From NCBI GenBank assembly GCA_946413815.1, contig CAMKMD010000034.1, positions 1 to 43,410 of the forward strand: a stretch of DNA of 43,410 bases. The letters are read 5' to 3'. Shown here in pieces: positions 1 to 8,122 of this stretch. The translations under genes were made by a program, and so were the position numbers. The notes beneath the pieces are model-generated. The model made no database searches, had not been told where the DNA came from, and was given only the letters and a program-made list of their open reading frames with translations. Position 1 is the stretch's first letter, and the number at the start of each line of letters is the position of its first letter. Source of the DNA: an uncultured Ruminococcus sp. (lineage in GTDB: Bacteria; Bacillota; Clostridia; Oscillospirales; Ruminococcaceae).

Positions 1-38
1 ACGTGTAAACCCTTACCGGTGTGTAAGGTTTTACACGT
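1..38. repeat. Inverted repeat upstream of recombinase remnant
   Basis: Two 16-base arms at 1-16 and 23-38 are complementary at 15 of 16 positions and are separated by 6 bases. The repeat lies about 30 bases before the recombinase start at 70. It could be a resolvase-binding (res-like) site, an operator, or the terminator of a gene lying left of the window. The sequence alone does not decide. Confidence 0.6.
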
Positions 39-69
39 CAATTATATTGTAACAGTAAGGAGAAGAACT

Positions 70-264
70 ATGGGCAGAATAGGATATATTAGGGTATCAA
101 CGGAACATCAGGAGACAGCTCGTCAGGAAGCTCTAATGAAGCAATATCAGGTCGAGCGTATCTTTGCTGAGAAGATGTCTGGTAAGAATGCAAACCGTCT
201 CGAGCTGAAAGCAATGCTCGAATACGTCCGTGAGGGAGACACGCTTTACATTGAGAGCATATAA
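70..264 (+). pseudogene. Truncated serine recombinase (resolvase N-terminal fragment)
   Basis: The start at 70 has an AAGGAG ribosome site about 9 bases upstream. The 64 residues match the beginning of resolvase/invertase-type serine recombinases: the GYIRVST motif holds the catalytic serine, followed by a helix and the NRLELKAMLEYVREGDTL segment. Family members continue with a stretch like SRLARS and run to about 190 residues or more; here a stop follows YIESI. Most of the catalytic domain and the whole DNA-binding helix-turn-helix are missing, so it should not recombine DNA. It is best read as the scar of a mobile element at the edge of an accessory region. Confidence 0.75.
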
Positions 265-305
265 CGATTTATATATTATTGATAATAAAAGGTGTTTGCT
301 ATATA

Positions 306-334
306 TTGACAACAAATTTATTCTATGTTATAAT
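306..334 (+). promoter_or_regulatory. Consensus sigma-A promoter of the 402-5753 operon
   Basis: TTGACA at 306-311 and TATAAT at 329-334 are separated by 17 bases, a perfect match to the vegetative consensus. Transcription should start near 341, just before the leader hairpin at 350-375. Confidence 0.85.
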
Positions 335-349
335 ACATACAAAAGCAAG

Positions 350-379
350 GGCGCTTCTCACTTTTGAGGAGCGCCTTTT
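350..379 (+). promoter_or_regulatory. Leader hairpin with short T-run
   Basis: A 10-bp stem (350-359 with 366-375, one G-T pair) with a six-base loop is followed by TTTT. It lies between the promoter and the ribosome site of the 402 gene, so it could stabilise the 5' end or act as a weak attenuator. A hairpin of the same design stands before the next gene at 2976-2999. Confidence 0.6.
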
Positions 380-401
380 CGTATATAAGGGAGGTATCAC
401 T

Positions 402-2969
402 ATGGCTGCATTTGACAAGATTTGTTCGGGAATTCCCGAAATGGACACGGCACTTGATAATATAAGGCTCGGCGATAATGTTGTGTGGAGAGTTTCAGAA
501 CTCTCGGAATTCAAACTGTTTATGGAGCCATATCTCAGACAGGCTATCGCTGACGGCAGGAATATAATATATTTCCGATTTGCAAGTCATGACCCCCTCG
601 TTGAGAACTGTCCTGAGGTAAAGACCATAAAAGTGCCGCTTTCCCACAGATTTGAGACATTTACCGTTGATATACACAATGAAATTGAAAAAGCAGGCAG
701 GGACGCTTTTTACATATTTGACTGTCTTTCGGAATTGCAGGCAATGTGGGCGACCGATCTAATGATGGGCAACTTTTTCAGAGTTACCTGTCCGTTTCTT
801 TTTATACTTGATACAGTTGCATTCTTCCCTATAATTCGCGGCAAACATTCAGTCCATGCAATCAATAAGATACTGAATACCACACAGCTTTTCTTTGACG
901 TTTATTCTGATAAAAAGAATGTTTATGTACGTCCCGAAAAGGTATGGAATAGAAGCTCAGATACCATGTTCCTGCCGCACACTTATGAACCTGAAACGGG
1001 GCATTTCCGTCCCATTCTTGACGGCGTAAAGTCGAGCCGTTTCTATCAGGTTCTCGGCAATGCTCAGCGCTCCGCAGATGAGCAGTTCATGGACTCGTGG
1101 GACAGAAATTTCAAAAAGGCGAAGATACTCTATGACAGCGGTTTTGATATTTCGGAGCAATGCAGTAATATGTGCAATATTATGATGACGCGCGACTCAA
1201 AAATGCGGGAAATGGTCAAGAAGCACTTCAAGCCCGAAGACTATTTCAGCGTTCGTGATCACATGATAGGCACCGGCATGATAGGAGGTAAAGCCTGCGG
1301 TATGCTGCTTGCAAGAGCAATAATAAGAAATACCGAACCAGATATAGATGAAGTCCTCGAACCTCACGATTCCTTTTATGTCGGCTCTGATGTTTACTAC
1401 ACCTACATCGTTGACAACGATTTCTGGGGTATGCGTATCAGACAGCGTACAGAAGAAGGCTATTTTTCACTTGCAGACCAGTTCGCACAACAGCTTATGA
1501 ACGGCAGATTCTCAGACGAAATGCGCGAGCAACTCAACCGCATTATCGAATACTATGGTCAGGATCCGTACATCGTCCGTTCGAGCAGCATCCTCGAAGA
1601 CGGCTTCGGAAACGCATTTGCAGGCAAGTACGAATCTGTTTTCTGTGCCAACAGAGGAACTCCTGAAGAACGCCTTGAAGAGTTTGAAAAGGCGATAAAA
1701 ACTGTCTATGCAAGCACCATGAGCCTTTCCGCACTCGACTACCGCAAACGTCGAGGACTTGACAAGCGTGACGAGCAGATGTCACTGCTTATACAGCGTG
1801 TATCGGGTTCTTACTACGGAGCATATTATATGCCGTGTGCAGCAGGCGTGGGATATTCCTACAGTCCGTACAGCTTTCTCAAAAGCTCCGACCAGTCCGC
1901 AGGAATGCTGCGTCTTGTCATGGGACTTGGTACGTCTGCCGTTGACAGGACAGAGGGCTCATATCCGCGGCTTGTAAGTCTTGATATGCCAGAAAAGACG
2001 GTATATTCCAGCTATGCAGAGAGACACAGGTTCTCGCAGGGCAAGGTCGAAGTAATAAACACATCCATTCATGATATGGAGCGCCTGCCGCTCCGTGATA
2101 TTGAACCTGTTATACCCGAATATCTGCAAAATATTCTTCTCGAACACGACTACGACGCCGAGAGCAGACTGCGGGAAATGGGACGGAGAGTGTCCTCGAC
2201 TTTTATATCCTGCAAGGGACTTGTAAGCAATAAAACACTGATGTCGCAGATGCAGAGAATGCTACGCTGCATACAGGACGAGTACGATTATCCCGTGGAT
2301 ACGGAGTTTACCATAAATGTTTCCGACAGCGGTGAATACTCCATCGACCTCCTGCAATGCAGACCGCTTCAGGTGCTCAAAGACAAAACAGGAGTTACTG
2401 TTCCTGACATACCGCAGGAGCATATTCTACTTGAAAGCAAAGGAGCTTCAATGGGACTTTCCAAAACTTCAAAACTTGATATCATCGTCTATGTTGATCC
2501 ATTTGTGTACTATAATATGCCCTACAGCGAGAAGCATTCCGTTGCAAAGATGATCGGAAAAATAAACTGGCATTACCGCAATCGGGGCAAGCATATGATG
2601 TTGATGGTTCCGGGTAGAGTAGGAACATCATCTCCTGAACTTGGTGTACCTACGGCATTTTCTGATATAAGCGAATTTGACGTAGTTTGCGAAATGGAAG
2701 AAACACGGGCAGGCTACAATCCGGAGCTTTCCTATGGTAGTCATATCTTTCAGGACTTAGTCGAAGCTGAGATACTCTACACGGCTGTATTTAATAACAG
2801 CAAGACACTTCATTTTGCTCCCGAAAAGTTCAGAGGACTCAGGAATATGCTTGATGACATTGACGAAAACAGCCGACTTGATGAAGTTATAAAGGTTTAC
2901 GATGTGAGCAGATGCAAATGTGAACTTTATAACGATATCAAAAACGAGCATTTACTTATTACTATTTAA
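402..2969 (+). CDS. Degenerate KaiC-like domain fused to PEP/pyruvate-binding (PPDK_N) domain
   Basis: An 855-residue cytoplasmic protein. The start at 402 is set by GGGAGG eight bases upstream. Residues 8-170 follow the layout of a RecA/KaiC ATPase (SGIPEMD opening, hydrophobic strands), but the Walker A loop is replaced by GDNVVWRVSELSEFK, so nucleotide binding there is doubtful. Residues about 285-470 carry hallmarks of the ATP-grasp N-domain of pyruvate phosphate dikinase and PEP synthase: GGKACG (295-300), VRSSS (392-396) with ED (399-400), and FAGKYES (406-412). The swivelling phospho-histidine domain and the PEP-binding TIM barrel of full PEP synthase are absent. It may phosphorylate or pyrophosphorylate a partner rather than pyruvate; that is inference. 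First gene of an operon with a FUSC-type membrane protein and a RelA/SpoT-like protein. Confidence 0.75.
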   Translation: MAAFDKICSGIPEMDTALDNIRLGDNVVWRVSELSEFKLFMEPYLRQAIADGRNIIYFRFASHDPLVENCPEVKTIKVPLSHRFETFTVDIHNEIEKAGRDAFYIFDCLSELQAMWATDLMMGNFFRVTCPFLFILDTVAFFPIIRGKHSVHAINKILNTTQLFFDVYSDKKNVYVRPEKVWNRSSDTMFLPHTYEPETGHFRPILDGVKSSRFYQVLGNAQRSADEQFMDSWDRNFKKAKILYDSGFDISEQCSNMCNIMMTRDSKMREMVKKHFKPEDYFSVRDHMIGTGMIGGKACGMLLARAIIRNTEPDIDEVLEPHDSFYVGSDVYYTYIVDNDFWGMRIRQRTEEGYFSLADQFAQQLMNGRFSDEMREQLNRIIEYYGQDPYIVRSSSILEDGFGNAFAGKYESVFCANRGTPEERLEEFEKAIKTVYASTMSLSALDYRKRRGLDKRDEQMSLLIQRVSGSYYGAYYMPCAAGVGYSYSPYSFLKSSDQSAGMLRLVMGLGTSAVDRTEGSYPRLVSLDMPEKTVYSSYAERHRFSQGKVEVINTSIHDMERLPLRDIEPVIPEYLQNILLEHDYDAESRLREMGRRVSSTFISCKGLVSNKTLMSQMQRMLRCIQDEYDYPVDTEFTINVSDSGEYSIDLLQCRPLQVLKDKTGVTVPDIPQEHILLESKGASMGLSKTSKLDIIVYVDPFVYYNMPYSEKHSVAKMIGKINWHYRNRGKHMMLMVPGRVGTSSPELGVPTAFSDISEFDVVCEMEETRAGYNPELSYGSHIFQDLVEAEILYTAVFNNSKTLHFAPEKFRGLRNMLDDIDENSRLDEVIKVYDVSRCKCELYNDIKNEHLLITI

Positions 2970-2975
2970 AGCAAT

Positions 2976-2999
2976 GGAGCTTCACTTTTGTGGAGCTCC
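2976..2999 (+). promoter_or_regulatory. Intercistronic hairpin, partner of the 350-375 hairpin
   Basis: A 10-bp stem (2976-2985 with 2990-2999, one G-T pair) closes a TTTT loop and is followed by TTATATTTT. It lies seven bases after the stop of the first gene and just before the ribosome site of the second. Loop and stem core (GCTTC, ACTTTTG, GGAGC) match the 350-375 hairpin, and a C-G pair there is replaced by an A-T pair here, which conserves the fold. Confidence 0.6.
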
Positions 3000-3020
3000 T
3001 TATATTTTGGAGTGAAAACA

Positions 3021-4565
3021 TTGAAACTTGTATTTCCGCCCATAGGGGCAAGAATCATGAAATCTGCAATTGCAGTCGGGTTATGTATGCTTGTATATTT
3101 CGTAAGGACACTTCTGCCGGTTGAAAACGGCATACCCTTTTACGGTGCATTAGCGGCTTTGTGGTGTATGCAACAGTACAACGACACAACAAAGACGAAT
3201 GCGGTACAGCGTTCTGTGGGAACGCTTATCGGTGCGGCATACGGACTTGTATTTTTATTGCTGTTCCGTCGGATAAATGTTACTGTTCCGATGATAGTAT
3301 ATATATCGGCAAGTGCAGTGATAATCCCGGTGATATATACAACTGTTATTCTGAACAAGCGCAACGCGTCTTTTTTCTCATGTGTTGTATTTCTAAGCAT
3401 TGCTCTGACGCACTCTTTTGACAATGATCCGTACATCTTCGTGTTTAACAGAGTTATTGATACCTTTATTGGAATAATTATCGGTGTAACAGTCAACGAT
3501 TTCCGTCTGCCGATAAAACACGATACTGATAATCTATATGTAAGCGGAATTGACGATGTGCTTGTTTCCGCAGGATATTCTGCCTCATACAGCAAGGTGG
3601 AGCTGAACAGGCTTATCCGAAGCGGCGTGAAGTTCACAATATCCACTGTACGTACACCTGCTGTGCTTATGGACATAATGAAAGGCGTGGAATTACAATT
3701 GCCTGTTATTGTCATGGACGGAGCGGCACTGTACGACGTTAAGGAAAATCAATACCTTGAAACGGTATATCTTTCTTCAGATGTATCGTCAGTAGCAGAA
3801 AAAATCATATCTGCCTGCGGTCTACACTGCTTTGTGAACGTAATGCTTGATTCGACTCTTCTGATATACTACGGTGAGTTCAGGAACGACGCTGAACAGA
3901 ATCTTTTTGAGTCTTGCCGACAGTCTGTATACAGAAATAATATCAGTTCAGAATACCGCAGAAGAGATGATAAGGAACGTGTGTTATATTTGACTGTACA
4001 AGGTTATGAGTACGGTATCCAGCTTGCAAGCTTCTATCAGCAGGGCAACTTCCTTCCTCATGTTAAAATGATGGATACCGGATTTGCTTCGCCAGAGCTT
4101 ATGAAGGATTTCGGACTGCAATTCGGCATAATCCGCAAGCCAAGACCTTACGACACTACTACTCTCAACTACAACTGGCAGGTATGGGAGACAAAAGCGT
4201 TCTCAGTGTATGCAAATGCAACTGACGTTATTGATGAAAACGCAGCAGACGAAGCAGTTTACGCTATTCTGCGTTTTCTCGACAAGCAGGACATAATAAC
4301 TGCGAACACTCCGCCCGGCTACATCACCAAGCTTATCGATGAAAGCAAAACAAAGCAGATACGCTCCGAAGCGGCAGGAGTTTTCAAGAGCTGCATCGAA
4401 ATAGGCAAGCGGGTTGAGCGCGGCGATGTCCTCGGAACAATATCCGATCCGTTTGACGGCGAGACAGTTTCCGAGATAAGAAGCACTGTCTCGGGAACAG
4501 TATATTTTGAGTATTTTGCACCTCTGATAAACTCAAATACGGTGTGCTTCAAAATAATAAAATAG
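3021..4565 (+). CDS. FUSC-type membrane protein fused to degenerate HAD and AstE/AspA-like C-terminus
   Basis: TTG at 3021 is the preferred start because GGAG lies eight bases upstream and the protein then opens KLVFPPIGARIMKSAIAV, like FUSC/aromatic-acid-exporter proteins; GTG 3012 is the alternative. Residues 1-165 contain several membrane segments of that family. Residues about 180-330 follow Cof-type HAD phosphatases, but the usual DxDGT nucleophile motif reads GIDDVLVS, so catalysis is doubtful. The last ~190 residues (PHVKMMDTG, RKPRPYDTTTLNYNWQ, a final beta-barrel with DPFDGE) resemble the C-terminal part of AstE/AspA zinc deacylases, without their zinc-binding N-terminal part. It looks like an in-frame three-part chimera, likely at the membrane; transport or signalling role unknown. 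Confidence 0.7.
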   Translation: MKLVFPPIGARIMKSAIAVGLCMLVYFVRTLLPVENGIPFYGALAALWCMQQYNDTTKTNAVQRSVGTLIGAAYGLVFLLLFRRINVTVPMIVYISASAVIIPVIYTTVILNKRNASFFSCVVFLSIALTHSFDNDPYIFVFNRVIDTFIGIIIGVTVNDFRLPIKHDTDNLYVSGIDDVLVSAGYSASYSKVELNRLIRSGVKFTISTVRTPAVLMDIMKGVELQLPVIVMDGAALYDVKENQYLETVYLSSDVSSVAEKIISACGLHCFVNVMLDSTLLIYYGEFRNDAEQNLFESCRQSVYRNNISSEYRRRDDKERVLYLTVQGYEYGIQLASFYQQGNFLPHVKMMDTGFASPELMKDFGLQFGIIRKPRPYDTTTLNYNWQVWETKAFSVYANATDVIDENAADEAVYAILRFLDKQDIITANTPPGYITKLIDESKTKQIRSEAAGVFKSCIEIGKRVERGDVLGTISDPFDGETVSEIRSTVSGTVYFEYFAPLINSNTVCFKIIK

Positions 4566-4574
4566 GAGAAAAAT

Positions 4575-4760
4575 ATGAGCAAAAAAGAATTTTCACAGAC
4601 AAAAACAGTAGTATCTCCTGACGGAAAAACTATTACAACAATGAATGTCAGCGGCAGCAGTGAAACAACTGAAAACATCTCAACTGTCACGACTTCATTC
4701 ACTACGTCCACCACAACGACTTCAACGACAACTATAACTACAAACAAGAACGAGGACTGA
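4575..4760 (+). CDS. Small Thr/Ser-rich protein
   Basis: A 61-residue protein with a GGAGA ribosome site, starting nine bases after the upstream gene and ending three bases before the RelA/SpoT-like gene. The second half is almost wholly threonine and serine (TTSFTTSTTTTSTTTITT) and ends NKNED. There is no signal peptide or membrane segment. Thr runs like this usually serve as extracellular linkers, but no export signal is visible, so it may be a flexible partner or a phospho-acceptor for its neighbours. It is not recognised as any family. Tight coupling within the operon supports it being real. Confidence 0.6.
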   Translation: MSKKEFSQTKTVVSPDGKTITTMNVSGSSETTENISTVTTSFTTSTTTTSTTTITTNKNED

Positions 4761-4763
4761 AAA

Positions 4764-5753
4764 ATGATATCTTTGAACGATTACTTGTATTCGGGAAATA
4801 CCGTACTTAAAATACTTCATCAGTATTCAAACGATCTTAGAAATAATGCAAAGTCAACACATAACAACATTGACCTTGCACACTCGAATTTTCTTATACA
4901 GATAATAGAGCTTCTTGAACATAACGACTTCCTTACCTCGCAGTCGCAGCGGATAAAGGAGTTCTACAAATATATGACAAGAGAATACCCGTTTTTAGCT
5001 TTCACCTTCAAGGGACGCATAAAGTCCCTGATACGCGCAGAGGAGAAGTTCAACGGGTATATCCTTGAATTCATCTACAAGTATTATATGAAAAACAGGA
5101 AGTTTCCCTCAGAAGCTGAAATAAAAAGCAAGCTGATATGCTTCCGCGACCTTATCGCATACCGCATAGTTATTTCAATGCCTGCCTGTCATATCAAAAA
5201 CGGCGAATCAAGAAGCGACGTCGAACAGAAATACCTCTATGAGATAGCGGACGTTCTGCCAGAGTTCCTTGAAGAAAGAGGATTTACAGCAGAGCTTTCC
5301 GGCTTCACCGAGGAGAGATATTCAGACAGGCTGAAAGAAGCTGTCAGACCGTATTACCGTGACTATGTTTCAACTCCGCGCAGCACGGGCTATCAGTCGC
5401 TGCATATAACTTTTTATGACAATCTTGCACGCTGCTATACTGAATTGCAGCTCCGCACAAAGGAGATGGATGACTTCGCAGAGATAGGCGACGCAAATCA
5501 TTTCGGCTATGAGAAACTGCAGGAAGCACGCCGTACAAAGCGTGATGAGCTACCTATAGGCGAATGCGTTTATTTTGATGAAGCCTATGAACGTCTTACC
5601 AAACTGCAGGAGCTTGAACTTGCAGACTTAGATGTGAATATGTTCAGCGCCATAAATAATCAGCTCATAAACGACGGCTGTGGACTTTTCAGAGGACGTC
5701 AGATCCTGCCTTTTGAACATTTGTCCCGTTTTCAGAACGACCTTATTGATTAG
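4764..5753 (+). CDS. RelA/SpoT synthetase-domain protein (small alarmone synthetase-like)
   Basis: A 329-residue protein with motifs of the (p)ppGpp synthetase fold between residues about 82 and 250: RIKSLIRAEEKF (85-96), FRDLIAYRI (127-135), the signature GYQSLHITF (209-217), ELQLRT (227-232), and a histidine in ANHFGYE (244-250). The HD hydrolase, TGS and ACT domains of long RSH enzymes are absent, so it groups with small alarmone synthetases or related nucleotide pyrophosphokinases, some of which make other products or act as toxins. Residues 1-80 and the last 70 are not recognised. Last gene of the 402-5753 operon; its stop overlaps the convergent gene by four bases. A possible hydrolase partner lies at 10182-10622. 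Confidence 0.8.
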   Translation: MISLNDYLYSGNTVLKILHQYSNDLRNNAKSTHNNIDLAHSNFLIQIIELLEHNDFLTSQSQRIKEFYKYMTREYPFLAFTFKGRIKSLIRAEEKFNGYILEFIYKYYMKNRKFPSEAEIKSKLICFRDLIAYRIVISMPACHIKNGESRSDVEQKYLYEIADVLPEFLEERGFTAELSGFTEERYSDRLKEAVRPYYRDYVSTPRSTGYQSLHITFYDNLARCYTELQLRTKEMDDFAEIGDANHFGYEKLQEARRTKRDELPIGECVYFDEAYERLTKLQELELADLDVNMFSAINNQLINDGCGLFRGRQILPFEHLSRFQNDLID

Positions 5754-6454
5754 CAGTGCCTAATAAATTCTTTGAAAATGTTCATACTGTTATCATCCTT
5801 TGTGTAAGAAAACTCAGGGTGCCATTGTACAGCCCATAAGAACTTATGCATGGGCGAATAAACGGCTTCAACAAGGCCGTCAGGGGATTTCGCCATAGGT
5901 TTAAGCTCATCTGACAGTAAACGTATCCCCTGATGATGATAACTGTTGACAGAAAGCTCTTTTGTTTTGAGCAGTTCATACAGGGGAGTTTCGTTATCTA
6001 TATATACTTCATGGCTTGGAACATCATATGGTGGCTTCTGACAATGTACAACAGTATCCGAAAACTGTGACGGGATATCCTGCCAGAGAGTTCCGCCAAG
6101 TGAAGCATTGATGAACTGAATACCTCGGCATATCCCGAGAATAGGTTTATTAAGCTGCATTGCATATTTCAGCAAAAGCGTTTCCATAGCGTCGCGCTCG
6201 GGGCTGCATTCTCCGCAGGCACCTATTTTTCTTGCCGAATATATTTCAGGGCTTACGTCCTGTCCTCCTGTGAACAAAAATCCGCTGCACATTTCTGTGA
6301 TTTGTACGATATGTGTATTTTCACTTGTCAGCGGAAGCATTACAGGAAGACCGCCGGCCTCAATGATACCGCCGAAATATCCTGGAAGCATCCAATAGCT
6401 GTTTTTTGAGTGGTCAATAAGCGGTACAATACCTATGATTGGGGCTTTTTTCAT
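5750..6454 (-). CDS. Class I glutamine amidotransferase-like hydrolase (peptidase C26, PuuD-like)
   Basis: A 234-residue cytoplasmic enzyme resembling gamma-glutamyl-gamma-aminobutyrate hydrolase (PuuD) and related C26 peptidases, which release glutamate from gamma-glutamyl compounds. The nucleophile is the cysteine in GICRGIQFINA, and the catalytic histidine and glutamate are in WHPEFS. FTGGQDVSPEIY matches the substrate-pocket motif GGxDVxP of this family. GGAGG precedes the start. It is monocistronic, with its own consensus promoter and a leader hairpin, and converges on the RelA/SpoT-like gene with a four-base overlap. The true substrate cannot be read from sequence. Confidence 0.85.
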   Translation of the reverse strand: MKKAPIIGIVPLIDHSKNSYWMLPGYFGGIIEAGGLPVMLPLTSENTHIVQITEMCSGFLFTGGQDVSPEIYSARKIGACGECSPERDAMETLLLKYAMQLNKPILGICRGIQFINASLGGTLWQDIPSQFSDTVVHCQKPPYDVPSHEVYIDNETPLYELLKTKELSVNSYHHQGIRLLSDELKPMAKSPDGLVEAVYSPMHKFLWAVQWHPEFSYTKDDNSMNIFKEFIRHC

Positions 6455-6465
6455 AACGATACCTC

Positions 6466-6507
6466 CAAAAAAACAATAATGGTGCTGTCAATAATAACAG
6501 CACCATT
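6466..6507 (-). promoter_or_regulatory. Terminator-like leader hairpin before the C26 hydrolase
   Basis: A perfect 11-bp stem (6478-6488 with 6497-6507, eight-base loop) is followed on the minus strand by ATTG and seven T residues, then directly by GGAGG. It begins within about five bases of the predicted transcript start, so it is either a 5'-stabilising hairpin or an attenuator of the downstream gene. Confidence 0.6.
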
Positions 6508-6518
6508 GCTTTATTTAT

Positions 6519-6547
6519 ATTATATCGCTTATTGTAGAACATGTCAA
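6519..6547 (-). promoter_or_regulatory. Consensus promoter of the C26 hydrolase gene
   Basis: Minus-strand TTGACA (6542-6547) and TATAAT (6519-6524) are separated by 17 bases, a perfect consensus. The rest of 6548-6740 shows no gene that I can support. Confidence 0.85.
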
Positions 6548-6747
6548 TATAATTTAATCGAAGACAGTATATAATCTAATAATAATGTTAAGAGCTTAAT
6601 ACAGCTCAATCAGTAGCTGAACGTTAGGTATAATTTATGAATAAGAAAATCATAAAGCTTGACGAGCCGACGTGAATAGTTACATTTACTTATGAGCATT
6701 AAACGGAATTATATTCTATGATAGCCTCCCTCGTGAGGCTTTAACTA

Positions 6748-7293
6748 TCATTCTGTCGGCAAATCTATAAATGTAGGCTCATGCTTAGCCTCACGGACAT
6801 ATTTAAGCATATCATCACGGAGCAGGCGGACTGTCGATGTATTTATACCCGGATGTCCACAGATGTACTCCTCATTCATAAGATCATTATCAATGACGAG
6901 CTGGATGTTGTTATCAGTATCAAATATCAGTTCCAGCGCTGATACAGAGCCGGGGATAGTATGCAGATACTCCTGCATCTTATCAGCGTCCGCAAATGAT
7001 AGACGGGCACAGTTAAGCTGCGATGTAAGGAACTTGGTCTTGAACGGCTTGTCTCCAGGCATAAGCAGCATATAGAAGCTTGTCTTCTGACGGTTACAGA
7101 GAAACAGGTTCTTACATATCTTAGCTCCAAGTACCTTCTCGATTGCCAGACAATCCTCCATAGTATCAGCGTGGTCATGGTCTGCTCTCTTGTACTCGAT
7201 GCCCAGAGAGTCAAGTCTATCATATATTGCTACTTCGGGCTCGGAACGATTATTTGTTGGTCGTCCGCTGTAAAGAGTATTATCTATATTCAT
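6748..7293 (-). CDS. YbaK/ProX-type aminoacyl-tRNA deacylase (PrdX-like)
   Basis: A 181-residue protein of the YbaK/EbsC family, specifically the stand-alone prolyl-tRNA editing subgroup (PrdX/ProXp type) that hydrolyses misacylated tRNA. Recognisable segments are KNLFLCNRQKT, LMPGDKPFKTK (with the conserved lysine), GSVSALELI and GHPGINTSTV. AGGAG lies 8 bases before the start at 7293. It may be transcribed from a promoter inside a decayed fic fragment just upstream. An imperfect hairpin spans the stop codon (6718-6751) but has no T-run. Confidence 0.85.
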   Translation of the reverse strand: MNIDNTLYSGRPTNNRSEPEVAIYDRLDSLGIEYKRADHDHADTMEDCLAIEKVLGAKICKNLFLCNRQKTSFYMLLMPGDKPFKTKFLTSQLNCARLSFADADKMQEYLHTIPGSVSALELIFDTDNNIQLVIDNDLMNEEYICGHPGINTSTVRLLRDDMLKYVREAKHEPTFIDLPTE

Positions 7294-7311
7294 AATCTTA
7301 CTCCTTTGATT

Positions 7312-7340
7312 ATTATCTCTTCTATTGCATCAAATGTCGC
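7312..7340 (-). promoter_or_regulatory. Putative promoter carried by the fic remnant
   Basis: Minus-strand GCGACA (7335-7340), 17 bases, then GATAAT (7312-7317), upstream of the YbaK-type gene. The same arrangement recurs at 8094-8122, because both lie in the duplicated fic 3' end. The -35 match is weak. Confidence 0.4.
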
Positions 7341-7389
7341 TTAGTATAGGACAAAGCTCCATTATTCGCTTTTTTTCCAAACTTTTCAT
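7324..7389 (-). pseudogene. Decayed copy of the fic gene 3' end
   Basis: 7324-7342 matches 8106-8124 (the end of the fic gene and just beyond) at 18 of 19 bases. The adjoining stretch to about 7390 resembles the fic region near 8220-8265, with about 90 bases missing between. Translated, it gives a 19-codon frame ending MELCPILSDI, against MELCPTIS and the terminal SDI of the intact protein. It is therefore a rearranged second fic end lying just beyond the lipoprotein gene. Confidence 0.6.
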
Positions 7390-7392
7390 GTT

Positions 7393-8070
7393 TTATTTCT
7401 CGAGTTTTTTCCCAAGAAAGTTAGGTGAATTAATGGCTTTAAGGCCATCATTAAATACATAATTGTCACTGTAGTCTCTTGCATCGAATAATCCTGGTTC
7501 ATATTCCTTTTCATCAGCAGATAGCCTAACAAGTAAAATGGAATTATCGAGCTTTATATTGCCGTCATTATCCAGAGAAGGACGACGTTCATAATCATAT
7601 GTAGCTCCTATTTCTGCTTCTGGATTGTTCTTTGTCAGATTAGTTTCATGAAAAATGATACTGTCTTTTTTTTGTTCGCAAGAAAAATAAGCGACAACAC
7701 CCTCATATGCATCCCACTTAACACCTGTATTATCATCAAAAAAAGAATAGAATACTCCTTCAAACCTGTTATCATAAGGAAGATCAGGTTTTCTTTCTCC
7801 GTATCCCACCTCATATACTCCTCTTTCCAGCCATACGAAGTCATCAGCGTCCGCTATAGAAGTAGTTTCAGCGGCTACGGAAGTTGGTGTCGCAATTGTA
7901 GTCGTTATAGTATGAGATGTAGTTACAGTAGAACTTGAAGTCGTTCTTGCAGTTGTCGTAACGGCTGTTGTTTTTGCTTCATCTTTCTTATCTTCTGAAG
8001 AGTCGATATTTTGAGAAGCACAGCCACACAACAAAAACAATGAAAGTGAAAGTACTAAAGCCTTTTTCAT
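7393..8070 (-). CDS. Lipoprotein with Thr-rich linker, unknown function
   Basis: The start at 8070 is preferred over 8082 because the AAGG site abuts the earlier ATG. The protein opens MKKALVLSLSLFLLCGC, a lipoprotein signal with lipidation at the second cysteine, so it should be anchored on the outer face of the membrane. A Thr/Ser-rich linker covers residues about 30-72, followed by a ~150-residue domain with WLERGVYEVGYGERKPDLPY and EYEPGLFDARDY that I do not recognise. It sits 41 bases after fic, possibly co-transcribed or using the promoter at 8094-8122. It is flanked on both sides by fic 3'-end sequence, as if it were an inserted cassette. Confidence 0.7.
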   Translation of the reverse strand: MKKALVLSLSLFLLCGCASQNIDSSEDKKDEAKTTAVTTTARTTSSSTVTTSHTITTTIATPTSVAAETTSIADADDFVWLERGVYEVGYGERKPDLPYDNRFEGVFYSFFDDNTGVKWDAYEGVVAYFSCEQKKDSIIFHETNLTKNNPEAEIGATYDYERRPSLDNDGNIKLDNSILLVRLSADEKEYEPGLFDARDYSDNYVFNDGLKAINSPNFLGKKLEK

Positions 8071-8093
8071 AATATAAATCATTCCTTACTGAA

Positions 8094-8122
8094 ATTATAT
8101 AATATATTGCTTCAAATGTCGC
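8094..8122 (-). promoter_or_regulatory. Putative promoter at the end of fic
   Basis: Minus-strand GCGACA (8117-8122) and a perfect TATAAT (8094-8099) are separated by 17 bases. The -35 lies inside the last codons of fic, and the promoter would drive the lipoprotein gene. Confidence 0.45.

Noticed and set aside
3140..3715. 191-codon minus-strand frame
   Set aside because: Antisense shadow of the FUSC-type gene, which has family motifs and operon context.
6718..6751. Terminator after the YbaK-type gene
   Set aside because: Nested stems exist (ATGATAG with CTATCAT outside), but there is no T-run and the structure covers the stop codon.
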